A DNA stretch of 64,000 nucleotides from Streptomyces sp. NBRC 109706 (GCF_000974485.1 NZ_BBOM01000014.1:62001-126000), one strand, 5' to 3'; shown: positions 16,826-25,595, counted from the first letter of the stretch. Numbers and translations are program-made. Notes: generated from the letters alone by a model not told the origin.

Positions 16826-17719
16826 ATGCCCCTCGTCCACGGGCTCGCGCCGATCCTGGCCACCCCCTTCGCGTCCGACGGATCCCTCGACCTCCCCTCG
16901 TTGCGCCGGGTGGTGGAGTTCAACCTGGTCAGCGGCGTCGACGGGCTGGCCGTCTCCGGCATGGCGAGCGAGACCTTCGCGCTGACCGCCGACGAACGCG
17001 CCCGCGTGCTGCGCGAGGTCGTCGACGTCGCGGCGGGTGCCGTCCCGGTGGTGGCCGGCGTCAACGCGACATCCACGGTCACCGCCGTGGAACAGGCCAG
17101 GGCCGCGGCGGCGGACGGCGCCGCCGCGCTGATGGTGCTGCCGCCCTACATGGTCAAGCCGACGCCCGCCCAGCTCGTCGACTTCTACGCGGACGTCGCC
17201 GCCGCCACGGACTGCGAGGTGATGGTCCAGGACGCCCCCGGCGTCACCGGCGTGACCATGGCCCCCGCGACGCTGGCACGGCTGGGCGAGCTGCCCGGCG
17301 TCACCTCCGTCAAGGTCGAGGCGCCGCCGACGCCGGCGAAGGTGACCGCCGTGGTGGACACCGTCGGCGAGGAGTTCGCCGTACTGGGCGGCATGAACGC
17401 CCAGTTCTGCCTCGACGAGTACGCGCGCGGCGCCATCGGCACCATGCCGGCCTGCGAGTTCCCCGACCTGCTGCGCCCGGTGCTCGACGACTGGGCCGCC
17501 GGCCGGCGCGCCGAGGCCAGGGAGGGTTTCGCCCGGCTGCTGCCGCTGGTCCTGCACGGACTCCAGCAGGGGTGGGCCTGGGCGATACACAAGGAGGTGC
17601 TGCTCGCCCGTGGGCTCATCGCCGACGCCACCGTCCGCGCCCCCGCCCGCCCGCTCGACGCCCCGACCAGGGCCGCCCTGCACGAGGTGCTCACCCCGCT
17701 GGGCATCACCACCCGCTGA
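16826..17719 (+). CDS. Dihydrodipicolinate synthase/KDG aldolase-family protein
   Basis: 297 aa, eight bases after the dehydratase. DapA-family TIM barrel: LAPILATPF near the N-terminus, GVDGLAVSGMASE, VMVLPPY-like segment, and Schiff-base Lys163 in SVKVEAP. The usual YN-x-P segment that holds the catalytic Tyr reads VQDAPGVTG, so that Tyr is replaced by Gln. True DapA activity is therefore unlikely. In this cluster a keto-deoxy sugar-acid aldolase or dehydratase role fits best, either working beside or bypassing the kinase/KDPG aldolase branch. Confidence 0.82.
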   Translation: MPLVHGLAPILATPFASDGSLDLPSLRRVVEFNLVSGVDGLAVSGMASETFALTADERARVLREVVDVAAGAVPVVAGVNATSTVTAVEQARAAAADGAAALMVLPPYMVKPTPAQLVDFYADVAAATDCEVMVQDAPGVTGVTMAPATLARLGELPGVTSVKVEAPPTPAKVTAVVDTVGEEFAVLGGMNAQFCLDEYARGAIGTMPACEFPDLLRPVLDDWAAGRRAEAREGFARLLPLVLHGLQQGWAWAIHKEVLLARGLIADATVRAPARPLDAPTRAALHEVLTPLGITTR

Positions 17720-17731
17720 ACCCGGCCGCGC

Positions 17732-17785
17732 CCACCCTCCGTACTCCCGCGCGCTTCCGCCCGGAGGCCGCCCGGAGGAGGGTGG
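17732..17785. terminator. Inverted repeat between convergent genes
   Basis: CCACCCTCC (17732-17740) and GGAGGGTGG (17777-17785) are perfect 9-bp arms, with a further CCCGCGC/GCGCGGG pair nearby (17746-17752 and 17785-17791). The structure fills the 86-bp gap between two convergent genes and is a likely bidirectional terminator without a U-tract. Confidence 0.45.
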
Positions 17786-17805
17786 CGCGGGCCGACACCG
17801 GCCGG

Positions 17806-18357
17806 CTACCCGGGCGTTCCCGACCCCGCGCTCCCCTCGCGCCGCCACGCCAGCAGCCGGCGGTACGCCTCCATGCCGTCGGGCACCCAGCTCCACTCGT
17901 CGAGCCGCCGGTCCAGCTCCTCCTGGGTGAGGAACGCGTGCCACGCGACCTCGGACGCCTGCGGATCGACCGGTCCGTCGCACCGGACCTCGTAGACCGC
18001 CGACCACCAGGTGTGCTCCGGGGTCTCGTAGAGGAACCTGAACAGGGGCGTGGGAGCGGCCAGGCCCGACACCCCCAGCTCCTCCTCCGCCTCGCGCAGC
18101 GCCGCCTCGTCGTACGACTCCCCCGCGCCCACCACCCCGCCGACGAACATGTCGTAGCGCGAGGGGAAGACCAGCTTCCTGGCGGTGCGGCGGTGCACGA
18201 AGAACTCCCCCGCCGCGTTCCGCGCCAACACGAACGTGCAACGGTGCCGCAACCTGCGGGCATACGCCTCACCCCGCCGCGCCTGCCCCACCACCCGGTC
18301 GCGCTCGTCCACGATGTCCAGCAGCTCGTCCGCGGAGAGCGGTGTCTGATCAGCCAT
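17806..18357 (-). CDS. Nudix hydrolase (IDI/YfcD-like)
   Basis: 183 aa from the ATG at 18357 (MADQTPLSADELLDIVDE). The Nudix box is complete: G-x5-E-x7-REAEEELGV in the stretch GVVGAGESYDEAALREAEEELG at about residues 90-112. The opening ELLDIVDERDRVVGQARR and the later CTFVLARNAAGEFFVHRR resemble the YfcD/isopentenyl-diphosphate isomerase-like Nudix group. It probably hydrolyses a nucleoside-diphosphate-linked or isoprenoid-like compound; the substrate is not predictable. It is convergent with the DapA-family gene. Confidence 0.88.
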   Translation of the reverse strand: MADQTPLSADELLDIVDERDRVVGQARRGEAYARRLRHRCTFVLARNAAGEFFVHRRTARKLVFPSRYDMFVGGVVGAGESYDEAALREAEEELGVSGLAAPTPLFRFLYETPEHTWWSAVYEVRCDGPVDPQASEVAWHAFLTQEELDRRLDEWSWVPDGMEAYRRLLAWRREGSAGSGTPG

Positions 18358-18389
18358 GCCGCCATCCAACCAAGAACCCCGGGCCGCGA

Positions 18390-18812
18390 TCACCCCAGGA
18401 AGCTCAACCGCACCTGACGGTCGGTGTTGGAGACGTTGGTGTCCACCAGGCAGACCGACTGCCAGGTGCCCAGGGCGAGTTGGCCGGACAGCACAGGGAG
18501 GGTGGCGTGTGGGGGGACGAGCGCCGGCAGCACATGGTCGCGGCCGTGGCCGGTGGGGCCGTGTCGGTGGTGCCAGCGGTTGTCGGGCGGCAGCAGGTCG
18601 CGCAGGGCGGCCAGCAGATCGTCGTCGCTGCCGCTGCCCGTCTCGATCAGGGCGATGCCGGTGGTGGCGTGCGGGGTGAACACGTTCAGCAGGCCGTCCC
18701 GGCCGCCGGCCGCCCGGCGCAGGAAGGCGGCGCAGTCCCGGGTGAGGTCGTGGATCACCTCGGACGATCCGGTGGCGATCTCGATCACATCGGTGGTGAA
18801 GGCGTCAGACAT
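18390..18812 (-). CDS. YjbQ family (UPF0047) protein
   Basis: 140 aa, the full family length. Conserved features: TPHATTGIALIE near residue 45, RHGPTGHGRDHVLPALVPP in the middle, and GTWQSVCLVD near the end. YjbQ proteins have been reported with weak thiamine-phosphate synthase activity in E. coli; their physiological role is unclear. It lies 32 bp upstream of the Nudix gene on the same strand. Confidence 0.9.
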   Translation of the reverse strand: MSDAFTTDVIEIATGSSEVIHDLTRDCAAFLRRAAGGRDGLLNVFTPHATTGIALIETGSGSDDDLLAALRDLLPPDNRWHHRHGPTGHGRDHVLPALVPPHATLPVLSGQLALGTWQSVCLVDTNVSNTDRQVRLSFLG

Positions 18813-18870
18813 GCTTCCATCGTCCCCCGCCCTCGCCCCCGGCGCACGCGGGCGCGGCCCCCGGGCGTGG

Positions 18871-19893
18871 TCAGCGGCGCGTGCGGAGGGTGGAGTCGCG
18901 GACGATCAACTCCGGGTCCAGGACGATCCGTTGGTGGCGGTGGAGGCCGGCGTCCTCGCCCGTCTCCTCCAGCAGCAGCTCGGCCGCCTGACGCCCCATC
19001 CGGAACGCCGGTTGGCGCACCGAGGTGAGCGGCACGGCAGCGGCGGCGGCGAACTCGATGTCGTCGTAGCCCACCAGCGCCATCTCCTCCGGCACCCGGA
19101 CGCCGCCGGCGAACAGCGCCTGGAGGACGCCGAGCGCCAGCAGGTCGTTGGCGCAGAACACGGCCGACGGGCGCGGGGAGAGCCCGAGCAGACGGGCGCC
19201 GGCGTCGCGGCCCGCGGTGACGTCGAGGCGTTCGGCCTCCACATGATGCAGGGCCGAGGGCGCGAGGCCCGCCTCGTCGAGGGCGATCCGGGCGCCCTCC
19301 TCGCGGTCCCGGCACTGCTGGAGCGACATCGGGCCGCTGACATAGGCGACCGAGGTGTGGCCCTGCTCCAGCAGATGCCGCACGGCGAGCGTGCCGCCGC
19401 GCACATCGTCCACGGAGACCGAGCAGCCCTCCGCACTGGGCAGGACCCGGTCGACGAAGACGAACGGGATCCCGTGCCGGCGGAACTCGGCGAGGTTACG
19501 GCCGCTCATGTCGGCCGGGGTGAGCAGCACGCCCCGGACCCGCTGTTCGGCGAAGAGGGAGAGATAGTCGGCCTCCTCGGCGACGCTCTGCGCGCTGTTG
19601 CAGAGCATCACGCCCAACTTCTCGGCGCGCGCGACGCGTTCGGCGCCGGAGGCGACATCGACGAAGAACGGGTTGGCCATGTCGAGCACCAGCAGCGAGA
19701 TGATCCGGCTCTGTCCGGCGCGCAGTTGCCGGGCGGACTCGCTGCGCACATAGCCGAGCCGGACGATGGCGGCCTGGACGCGTTCCCTGGTCTCCTCGGC
19801 GACCATCTGGGGGCGGTTGATGACGTTGGAGACGGTTCCGACGGACACGCCCGCGGCCCGGGCCACTTCCTTGATCCCCACCGTCTGCGCCAT
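18871..19893 (-). CDS. LacI-family repressor of the L-rhamnose genes
   Basis: 340 aa. N-terminal helix-turn-helix IKEVARAAGVSVGTVS and hinge, then a periplasmic-binding-like effector domain with SLLVLDMANPFF, VFVDRVLP, CANDLLALG and GYDDIEFA. It is the only regulator beside the rhamnose genes. Two LacI-type palindromes centred on AACGTT/AAGGTT lie before the mutarotase and isomerase genes and are its likely targets. Rhamnose or a phosphorylated intermediate is the expected inducer. Confidence 0.88.
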   Translation of the reverse strand: MAQTVGIKEVARAAGVSVGTVSNVINRPQMVAEETRERVQAAIVRLGYVRSESARQLRAGQSRIISLLVLDMANPFFVDVASGAERVARAEKLGVMLCNSAQSVAEEADYLSLFAEQRVRGVLLTPADMSGRNLAEFRRHGIPFVFVDRVLPSAEGCSVSVDDVRGGTLAVRHLLEQGHTSVAYVSGPMSLQQCRDREEGARIALDEAGLAPSALHHVEAERLDVTAGRDAGARLLGLSPRPSAVFCANDLLALGVLQALFAGGVRVPEEMALVGYDDIEFAAAAAVPLTSVRQPAFRMGRQAAELLLEETGEDAGLHRHQRIVLDPELIVRDSTLRTRR

Positions 19894-20068
19894 GTGCGTG
19901 TTCCGTTCGTCTCGTGACCCGCCGCGTCCCGCCGGGCCATGGTATGCACCTTCGCCGCCGGGAGTTCGCGCCGCCCGGGCCGAAGGGGGGCCTCACCGGG
20001 CGGCGTCACCGGACGACGTCCCGCCGCGCGGGCCGAGGGTGTTCGGGCCGCGCCGGGCGGCCCGGTGG

Positions 20069-20398
20069 TCAGGCGAGGTGGAAGACCTCGGTCAGCGGCC
20101 TCATCGCCTCGTCCGGCCGCTCCCCGTCGAGCGCCTCGAAGAGGTCGCCCATCTCGGCCTGCCAGCGCGCGTTGACCTCGGTCTCCTCCATGGCGCGCCG
20201 CGCCGCGTCGAAGTCGTCGGTCTCCAGATAGCCCACGAGGAGCCCGTCCTCGCGCAGGAAGAGCGAGTAGTTGTGCCAGCCGCTCGCCGACAGCGCGGCA
20301 CACATCTCGGGCCAGACATGGGCGTGCCGCTCCCGGTACTCCTCGATCCGGTCGGCGCGGACCCTCAACAGGAAACAGACGCGCTGCACGGGAATCAC
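20069..20398 (-). CDS. rhaM: L-rhamnose mutarotase
   Basis: 109 aa from the GTG at 20398. A GTG at 20389 gives the more usual MQRVCFLL start and 106 aa. Family features: RVCFLLRVRADRIEEYRERHAHVWPEM, WHNYSLFLREDGLLVGYLE (split here as two adjacent blocks) and the C-terminal EVFHL. It interconverts alpha and beta L-rhamnose, speeding supply to the isomerase. It is divergent from the isomerase gene, and its start lies 10 bp from a LacI-type operator. Confidence 0.92.
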   Translation of the reverse strand: MIPVQRVCFLLRVRADRIEEYRERHAHVWPEMCAALSASGWHNYSLFLREDGLLVGYLETDDFDAARRAMEETEVNARWQAEMGDLFEALDGERPDEAMRPLTEVFHLA

Positions 20399-20407
20399 CC
20401 AGCTCTC

Positions 20408-20419
20408 TGAAAGGTTTCA
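20408..20419. promoter_or_regulatory. LacI-type operator before rhaM
   Basis: TGAAAGGTTTCA is a near-perfect palindrome that differs at the centre from the TGAAACGTTTCA copy at 20572-20583. It lies 10 bp upstream of the mutarotase start and would block its transcription when bound. Confidence 0.75.
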
Positions 20420-20531
20420 CGCGGGTGGACGCAAGCTAGCCAGCCGCCTCGCCCAGCGTCAAGGCGGGGCGGCGCGCCCCGGCGACATCCGAAAAGGCGG
20501 TGGTAGACGGCGAATGGATCGCTTCGCTCCC

Positions 20532-20584
20532 TTGACAGCGCTCCCGCCCCGCTCTTAGCGTCGGAGCGGAGTGAAACGTTTCAC
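20532..20584 (+). promoter_or_regulatory. rhaI promoter with overlapping LacI-type operator
   Basis: TTGACA at 20532-20537 and TAGCGT at 20556-20561, 18 bp apart, form a good vegetative promoter. GTGAAACGTTTCAC (20571-20584), a perfect 14-bp palindrome with the central CG of LacI-family operators, covers the expected transcription start region. Position and sequence predict repression of the rhamnose operon by the neighbouring LacI protein. Confidence 0.82.
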
Positions 20585-20644
20585 ACATGGCAGAGATCCT
20601 GGTTCGACAGAACCTCGTCCGCGCGCTACGGGAGCCCTGATCGC

Positions 20645-21805
20645 ATGACCCCCTCCACCGCCGTCAAGGCGGCCCTGTCCTCCCAGGCCATCGAGACCCC
20701 GTCCTGGGCCTACGGCAACTCCGGCACCCGGTTCAAGGTGTTCGCCCAACAGGGCGTGCCGCGAACCCCGTGGGAGAAGCTGGACGACGCGGCGCGGGTG
20801 CATCGGCACACCGGGGTGGCGCCCACCGTGGCGCTGCACATCCCGTGGGACCGGGTGGACGACTACGCGGCGCTGGCCGAGCACGCCGAGGGGCGCGGAC
20901 TGCGGCTCGGGACGATCAACGCGAACGTGTTCCAGGAGGACGACTACAAGCTGGGCAGCGTCACCCATCCGGACGCCGCCGTGCGTCGCAAGGCGCTGGC
21001 GCACCTGCTGGAGTGCGTGGACATCATGGACGCCACCGGCTCGCGCGATCTGAAGCTGTGGTTCTCCGACGGCACCAACTACCCGGGGCAGGACGACATC
21101 CGCAGCCGCCAGGACCGGCTGTCGGAGGCCCTGACGGCCGTCTACGAGCGGTTGGGCGAGGAGCAGCGGATACTGCTGGAGTACAAGTTCTTCGAACCCG
21201 CCTTCTATATGACGGACGTTCCGGACTGGGGCACGGCCTACGCGCACTGCCTGAAGCTGGGGCCGAGGGCGCAGGTGGTGGTGGACACCGGGCATCACGC
21301 CCCGGGCACCAACATCGAGTTCATCGTGGCGACGCTGCTGCGGGAGGGGAAGCTCGGCGGGTTCGACTTCAACTCGCGTTTCTACGCGGACGACGATCTG
21401 ATGGTCGGCTCGGCCGATCCGTTCCAGCTCTTCCGGATCATGTACGAGGTGGTGCGCGGCGGCGGGTTCGTCCCCGAGGTGGCGTTCATGCTGGACCAGT
21501 GCCACAACATCGAGCCCAAGATCCCGGCGATCATCCGTTCCGTGATGAATGTGCAGGAGGCGACGGCCAAGGCGCTGCTGGTGGACGCCGAGGCGTTGGC
21601 GGCGGCGCAGGCGGCGGGTGATGTGCTGGGGGCGAACGCGGTGCTGATGGACGCCTATCACACCGATGTGCGCCCGCTGTTGGCCGAGTGGCGCGAGGAG
21701 CGCGGGCTGGACCCGGATCCGATGGACGCCTACCGGCGGTCGGGCTGGGCGGAGCGGATCGTGGCGGAGCGCGTGGGCGGCCAGCAGGCCGGTTGGGGGG
21801 CCTGA
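20645..21805 (+). CDS. rhaI: L-rhamnose isomerase (actinobacterial/Pseudomonas type)
   Basis: 386 aa. TIM-barrel isomerase with LHIPWD, GTINANVFQEDDYKLGS, LKLWFSDGTNYPGQ, LEYKFFEPAFY, DTGHHAPGTNIEF and FDFNSRFYADDDLMVGS. The acidic and His residues in these blocks are the metal ligands of the RhaI group. It converts L-rhamnose to L-rhamnulose in the cytosol. First gene of the operon, five bases before the aldolase gene. Confidence 0.95.
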   Translation: MTPSTAVKAALSSQAIETPSWAYGNSGTRFKVFAQQGVPRTPWEKLDDAARVHRHTGVAPTVALHIPWDRVDDYAALAEHAEGRGLRLGTINANVFQEDDYKLGSVTHPDAAVRRKALAHLLECVDIMDATGSRDLKLWFSDGTNYPGQDDIRSRQDRLSEALTAVYERLGEEQRILLEYKFFEPAFYMTDVPDWGTAYAHCLKLGPRAQVVVDTGHHAPGTNIEFIVATLLREGKLGGFDFNSRFYADDDLMVGSADPFQLFRIMYEVVRGGGFVPEVAFMLDQCHNIEPKIPAIIRSVMNVQEATAKALLVDAEALAAAQAAGDVLGANAVLMDAYHTDVRPLLAEWREERGLDPDPMDAYRRSGWAERIVAERVGGQQAGWGA

Positions 21806-21809
21806 GCGG

Positions 21810-23867
21810 ATGAGCGCGGAACGGAACGGAGCGGGCGAGGCCGTGGTGGCGGCGCTGTTGGAGCGTTCGCACCGGCTGGGCGCCGATCCCAGGAACACCA
21901 ACTACGCGGGGGGCAACACCTCGGCGAAGGGCACCGTGGACGATCCGGTGACGGGTGGCGCGGTCGAGTTGCTGTGGGTGAAGGGCTCGGGCGGCGATCT
22001 GGGGACGCTGCGGGCCGAGGGCCTGGCGGCGCTGCGGTTGGATCGGCTGCGGGCCCTGGTGGAGGTGTATCCGGGGGTGGAGCGCGAGGACGAGATGGTC
22101 GCCGCGTTCGACTACTGCCTGCATGGCAAGGGGGGCGCGGCGCCCTCGATCGACACGGCGATGCACGGTCTGGTGGAGGCGGCGCATGTCGACCATCTGC
22201 ATCCGGACTCGGGGATCGCGTTGGCCTGTGCGGCGGACGGCGAGGAGTTGACCCGGGCTTGCTTCGGGGACACGGTGGCGTGGGTGCCGTGGCGGCGGCC
22301 GGGCTTCCAGTTGGGGCTCGACATCGCCGAGGTGCGGCGGTCGCGTCCGGAGGCGATCGGCTGTGTGCTGGGCGGGCACGGGATCACGGCGTGGGGTGCG
22401 AGCAGCGAGGAGTGCGAACGCAATTCGCTGCACATCATCAGGACGGCGGAGGCGTTCCTGGCCGAGCGGGGCCGGGCCGAGCCGTTCGGCCCGGTGCTGC
22501 CCGGGTACGGGGCGCTGCCGGAGGCGGAACGCCGGGAGCGGGCGGCGGCGTTGGCGCCGCTGATCCGGGGGTTGGCGTCGACGGACCGGCCGCAGGTGGG
22601 GCATTTCACGGACACCGGGCCGGTGTTGGACTTTCTGGCGCGGGCCGAGCATCCCCGGCTGGCCGCGCTGGGGACGTCGTGTCCCGACCACTTCCTGCGG
22701 ACGAAGGTCAGGCCGCTGGTGGTGGATCTGCCGGCGGACGCTCCGCTCACGCGGGTGGAGGAGCGGTTGCGGGAGGCGCACGCGGCCTACCGGGAGGAGT
22801 ACCGGGCCTACTACGAGCGGCATGCCACGGCGGACTCCCCGGCGATGCGGGGCGCCGATCCGGCGATCGTGCTGGTGCCCGGCGTCGGCATGTTCTCGTT
22901 CGGGAAGGACAAGCAGACCGCGCGGGTGGCGGGCGAGTTCTATGTGAACGCGATCCAGGTGATGCGGGGCGCCGAGGCGGTGTCGTCCTATGCGCCGATC
23001 GAGGAGTCGGAGAAGTTCCGCATCGAGTACTGGGAGTTGGAGGAGGCGAAGCTGCGGCGGATGCCCGCGCCCAAGCCGTTGGCGACGCGGGTGGCGCTGG
23101 TGACGGGCGGCGGGTCCGGCATCGGGCGGGCCACGGCGGTGCGGCTGGCGGCCGAGGGGGCGGCCGTGGTGGTGGCCGACGTGAACGGGGAGGCGGCGGC
23201 GCGGGTGGCGGCCGAGATCGGCGGTCCCGACCGGGCGGTGGCGGTGGCCGTTGATGTCACCTCGGAGGAGCAGGTGCGGGCCTCGGTCCGGGCGGCGGTG
23301 TTGGCGTTCGGCGGGCTGGACCTGGTCGTGAACAACGCCGGGATCTCCATCTCCAAACCGCTGTTGGAGACGACGGTCGCCGACTGGGACCTGCAGCACG
23401 ACATCATGGCGCGGGGCTCGTTCCTGGTGTCGCGGGAGGCGGCGCGGGTGATGATCGAGCAGGGCATGGGGGGCGACATCGTGTATGTGGCCTCCAAGAA
23501 CGGGGTGTTCGCCGGCCCGAACAACATCGCCTACGGGGCGACCAAGGCGGATCAGGCGCATCAGGTGCGGCTGCTGGCGGCCGAGTTGGGCGAGCACGGG
23601 GTGCGGGTCAACGGGGTGAACCCGGATGGTGTGGTGCGCGGCTCCGGGATCTTCGCCGGCGGTTGGGGGGCGAAGCGCGCGGCGGTGTACGGCGTGGAGG
23701 AGGAGCGGCTGGGCGAGTTCTACGCGCGGCGGACGCTGTTGAAGCGCGAGGTGCTGCCCGAGCATGTGGCGGCGGCCGTGTTCGCGTTGACCGGTGGCGA
23801 TCTGAGCCACACCACGGGGTTGCATATCCCGGTCGACGCGGGGGTGGCGGCGGCGTTCCTGCGCTGA
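21810..23867 (+). CDS. rhaD: Bifunctional rhamnulose-1-phosphate aldolase / lactaldehyde dehydrogenase
   Basis: 685 aa. The N-terminal class II aldolase domain (about 1-420) has NYAGGNTSAKG, LWVKGSGGDLG, HVDHLHPDS and GGHGITAWG, with metal-binding His residues. The C-terminal short-chain dehydrogenase domain (about 425-685) has TGGGSGIGRA for cofactor binding, NNAGIS, and the catalytic Tyr-x3-Lys in YGATK. The fusion cleaves rhamnulose 1-phosphate to dihydroxyacetone phosphate and L-lactaldehyde and oxidises the aldehyde to L-lactate. The later LutABC genes fit this. Confidence 0.94.
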   Translation: MSAERNGAGEAVVAALLERSHRLGADPRNTNYAGGNTSAKGTVDDPVTGGAVELLWVKGSGGDLGTLRAEGLAALRLDRLRALVEVYPGVEREDEMVAAFDYCLHGKGGAAPSIDTAMHGLVEAAHVDHLHPDSGIALACAADGEELTRACFGDTVAWVPWRRPGFQLGLDIAEVRRSRPEAIGCVLGGHGITAWGASSEECERNSLHIIRTAEAFLAERGRAEPFGPVLPGYGALPEAERRERAAALAPLIRGLASTDRPQVGHFTDTGPVLDFLARAEHPRLAALGTSCPDHFLRTKVRPLVVDLPADAPLTRVEERLREAHAAYREEYRAYYERHATADSPAMRGADPAIVLVPGVGMFSFGKDKQTARVAGEFYVNAIQVMRGAEAVSSYAPIEESEKFRIEYWELEEAKLRRMPAPKPLATRVALVTGGGSGIGRATAVRLAAEGAAVVVADVNGEAAARVAAEIGGPDRAVAVAVDVTSEEQVRASVRAAVLAFGGLDLVVNNAGISISKPLLETTVADWDLQHDIMARGSFLVSREAARVMIEQGMGGDIVYVASKNGVFAGPNNIAYGATKADQAHQVRLLAAELGEHGVRVNGVNPDGVVRGSGIFAGGWGAKRAAVYGVEEERLGEFYARRTLLKREVLPEHVAAAVFALTGGDLSHTTGLHIPVDAGVAAAFLR

Positions 23868-23989
23868 GGCGGGTTCGGTCGGGGTGTCGGTGGCAGCGCG
23901 TCGGGTGGGCCGGTTCCCGGTCCGGTCCGCCCGGCGCGTTCCGCCGTCCCCGGCCGCCCCGGTCCACCCGCGATCGTCACCCGTTCCGT

Positions 23990-24074
23990 TCTGTCCCCTT
24001 TCGGCTTTCTCCTTCGGCTCTTTTTCCCGGCTGTTTCCTTCGGCTGTTCCCTCCGACTGTTTCCTTCGACTTTT
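23990..24074 (+). other. Pyrimidine-rich tract between rhaD and rhaK
   Basis: About 85 bases with almost no A and few purines, made of repeated ctttcc/ttccttcggctgtt-like units, in a genome otherwise rich in G. It fills most of the gap before the kinase. It may act as an unstructured leader for ribosome loading or a spacer region; no hairpin terminator is seen. Confidence 0.6.
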
Positions 24075-24085
24075 CGAGGTGCCTC

Positions 24086-25594
24086 GTGTCTGCTTCCCCG
24101 GTGTCCGTGGGCGCCGACGGTCTTCCGTTCGCCGCCGTGGATCTGGGCGCGTCCAGCGGGCGGGTGATGCTGGGCGAGGTGCGTGACGGCGCGGTGTCGC
24201 TGGTCGAGGCGCACCGGTTCGCCAACCGTCCGGTGCGGGTGGGCGGCACGCTGCACTGGGATGTGCTGGCGCTCTATCGCGGGGTGGTGGAGGGGCTGCG
24301 GGCGGCGGGGCGGCGGACCGGGGGGCGGCTCGCCGGGGTGGGGATCGACTCCTGGGCGGTGGACTTCGGCCTGCTGGACGCCTCGGGCGCGCTGTTGGGG
24401 AATCCGGTGCACTACCGGGACGAGCGGACGGCCGGCGCGGCCGAGCGGGTGGCGTCGGTGCTGTCGCCCGAGCGGCTGTACGCGGCGACCGGGTTGCAGT
24501 ACCTGCCGTTCAACACGGTCTACCAGCTGGTCGCGGCGCGGGATACGCCGCAACTGGCCGCCGCACGCAGCCTGTTGTTGATCCCGGATCTGATCTCGTA
24601 CTGGCTGACGGGGGTGCGGGGCACGGAGCTGACCAACGCGTCGACGACCCAGCTGATCGATCCGCGCACCGGCGACTGGGCGCGGGAGGTGGCCGATGCG
24701 GTGGGGATCGATCTGGGGCTGTTCCCGCCGCTGCGGCGTCCGGGCGATCCGGCGGGCGAGCTGCTGCCGGCGGTGTTGGCGGAGACGGGCCTTGAGGGGC
24801 CGGTTCCGGTGACGGCGGTGGGTTCGCACGACACGGCCTCCGCGGTGGCCGGGGTGCCGGCGGCGGAGGGTCCGTTCGCCTATGTCGCGACGGGCACCTG
24901 GTCGTTGGCGGGTCTGGAGCTGTCCGCGCCGGTGCTCACGGAGGAGAGCAGGCGGGCCAACTTCACCAACGAGTTGGGCGTGGACGGCACGGTACGCTAT
25001 CTGCGGAACATCATGGGCCTGTGGCTGTTGCAGGAGTGCCTTCGGGACTGGGCCGACGGCGGGGCCGAGCCGGAGTTGGGGCCGCTGTTGGCGGCGGCGG
25101 CGCGGGCCCCGGGACTGCGTTCGGTGGTGGACGCGGGGGCGGCGGAGTTCATCGCGCCCGGCGGGATGCCGGCGCGGATCGCCGCCGCGTGCCGGCGCAC
25201 CGGCCAGCCGGAGCCGAGGGACCGGGGCGAGATGGTGCGCTGTGTGCTGGACTCGCTGGCGCTGGCGCACCGCGCGGCGCTGCTGGACGCCCGCCGGCTG
25301 TCGGGCGTCGAGGTGGCCACGGTGCATGTGGTGGGGGGCGGCGCGCACAACACGTTGCTGTGTCAGCTGACGGCGGACGCCTGTGGGCTGCCGGTGGTGG
25401 CGGGCCCGGCGGAGGCCGCCGCGCTGGGCAACGTTCTGGTGCAGGCGCGGGCGGCGGGGGCGGTGCGGGGCGGGCTGTCGCGGCTACGCTCGTTGCCGCG
25501 CGCCTCGCTGCCGCTGCGTCGGTTCCTCCCCGAGGGGGATCCGACGGCGTGGCGGCGGGCGGCGGACCGGATCGCCAGCGGTGGAAGGGACTGA
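24086..25594 (+). CDS. rhaB: L-rhamnulokinase
   Basis: 502 aa from the GTG at 24086, with GAGGTG five bases upstream. FGGY-type kinase: AAVDLGASSGRVMLG for ATP binding, GIDSWAVDFGLLD with the catalytic Asp, HYRDERT, GSHDTASAVAGVP, ATGTWSLAG, and HVVGGGAHNTLLCQ near the C-terminus. It phosphorylates L-rhamnulose at C1 for the upstream aldolase. The stop is followed one base later by the lutA start, so the lactate genes are in the same transcript. Confidence 0.94.
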   Translation: MSASPVSVGADGLPFAAVDLGASSGRVMLGEVRDGAVSLVEAHRFANRPVRVGGTLHWDVLALYRGVVEGLRAAGRRTGGRLAGVGIDSWAVDFGLLDASGALLGNPVHYRDERTAGAAERVASVLSPERLYAATGLQYLPFNTVYQLVAARDTPQLAAARSLLLIPDLISYWLTGVRGTELTNASTTQLIDPRTGDWAREVADAVGIDLGLFPPLRRPGDPAGELLPAVLAETGLEGPVPVTAVGSHDTASAVAGVPAAEGPFAYVATGTWSLAGLELSAPVLTEESRRANFTNELGVDGTVRYLRNIMGLWLLQECLRDWADGGAEPELGPLLAAAARAPGLRSVVDAGAAEFIAPGGMPARIAAACRRTGQPEPRDRGEMVRCVLDSLALAHRAALLDARRLSGVEVATVHVVGGGAHNTLLCQLTADACGLPVVAGPAEAAALGNVLVQARAAGAVRGGLSRLRSLPRASLPLRRFLPEGDPTAWRRAADRIASGGRD

Positions 25595-25595
25595 C

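Noticed and set aside
21531..23825. 764-codon minus-strand frame opposite rhaD
   Set aside because: Shadow frame; rhaD has complete aldolase and dehydrogenase motifs.
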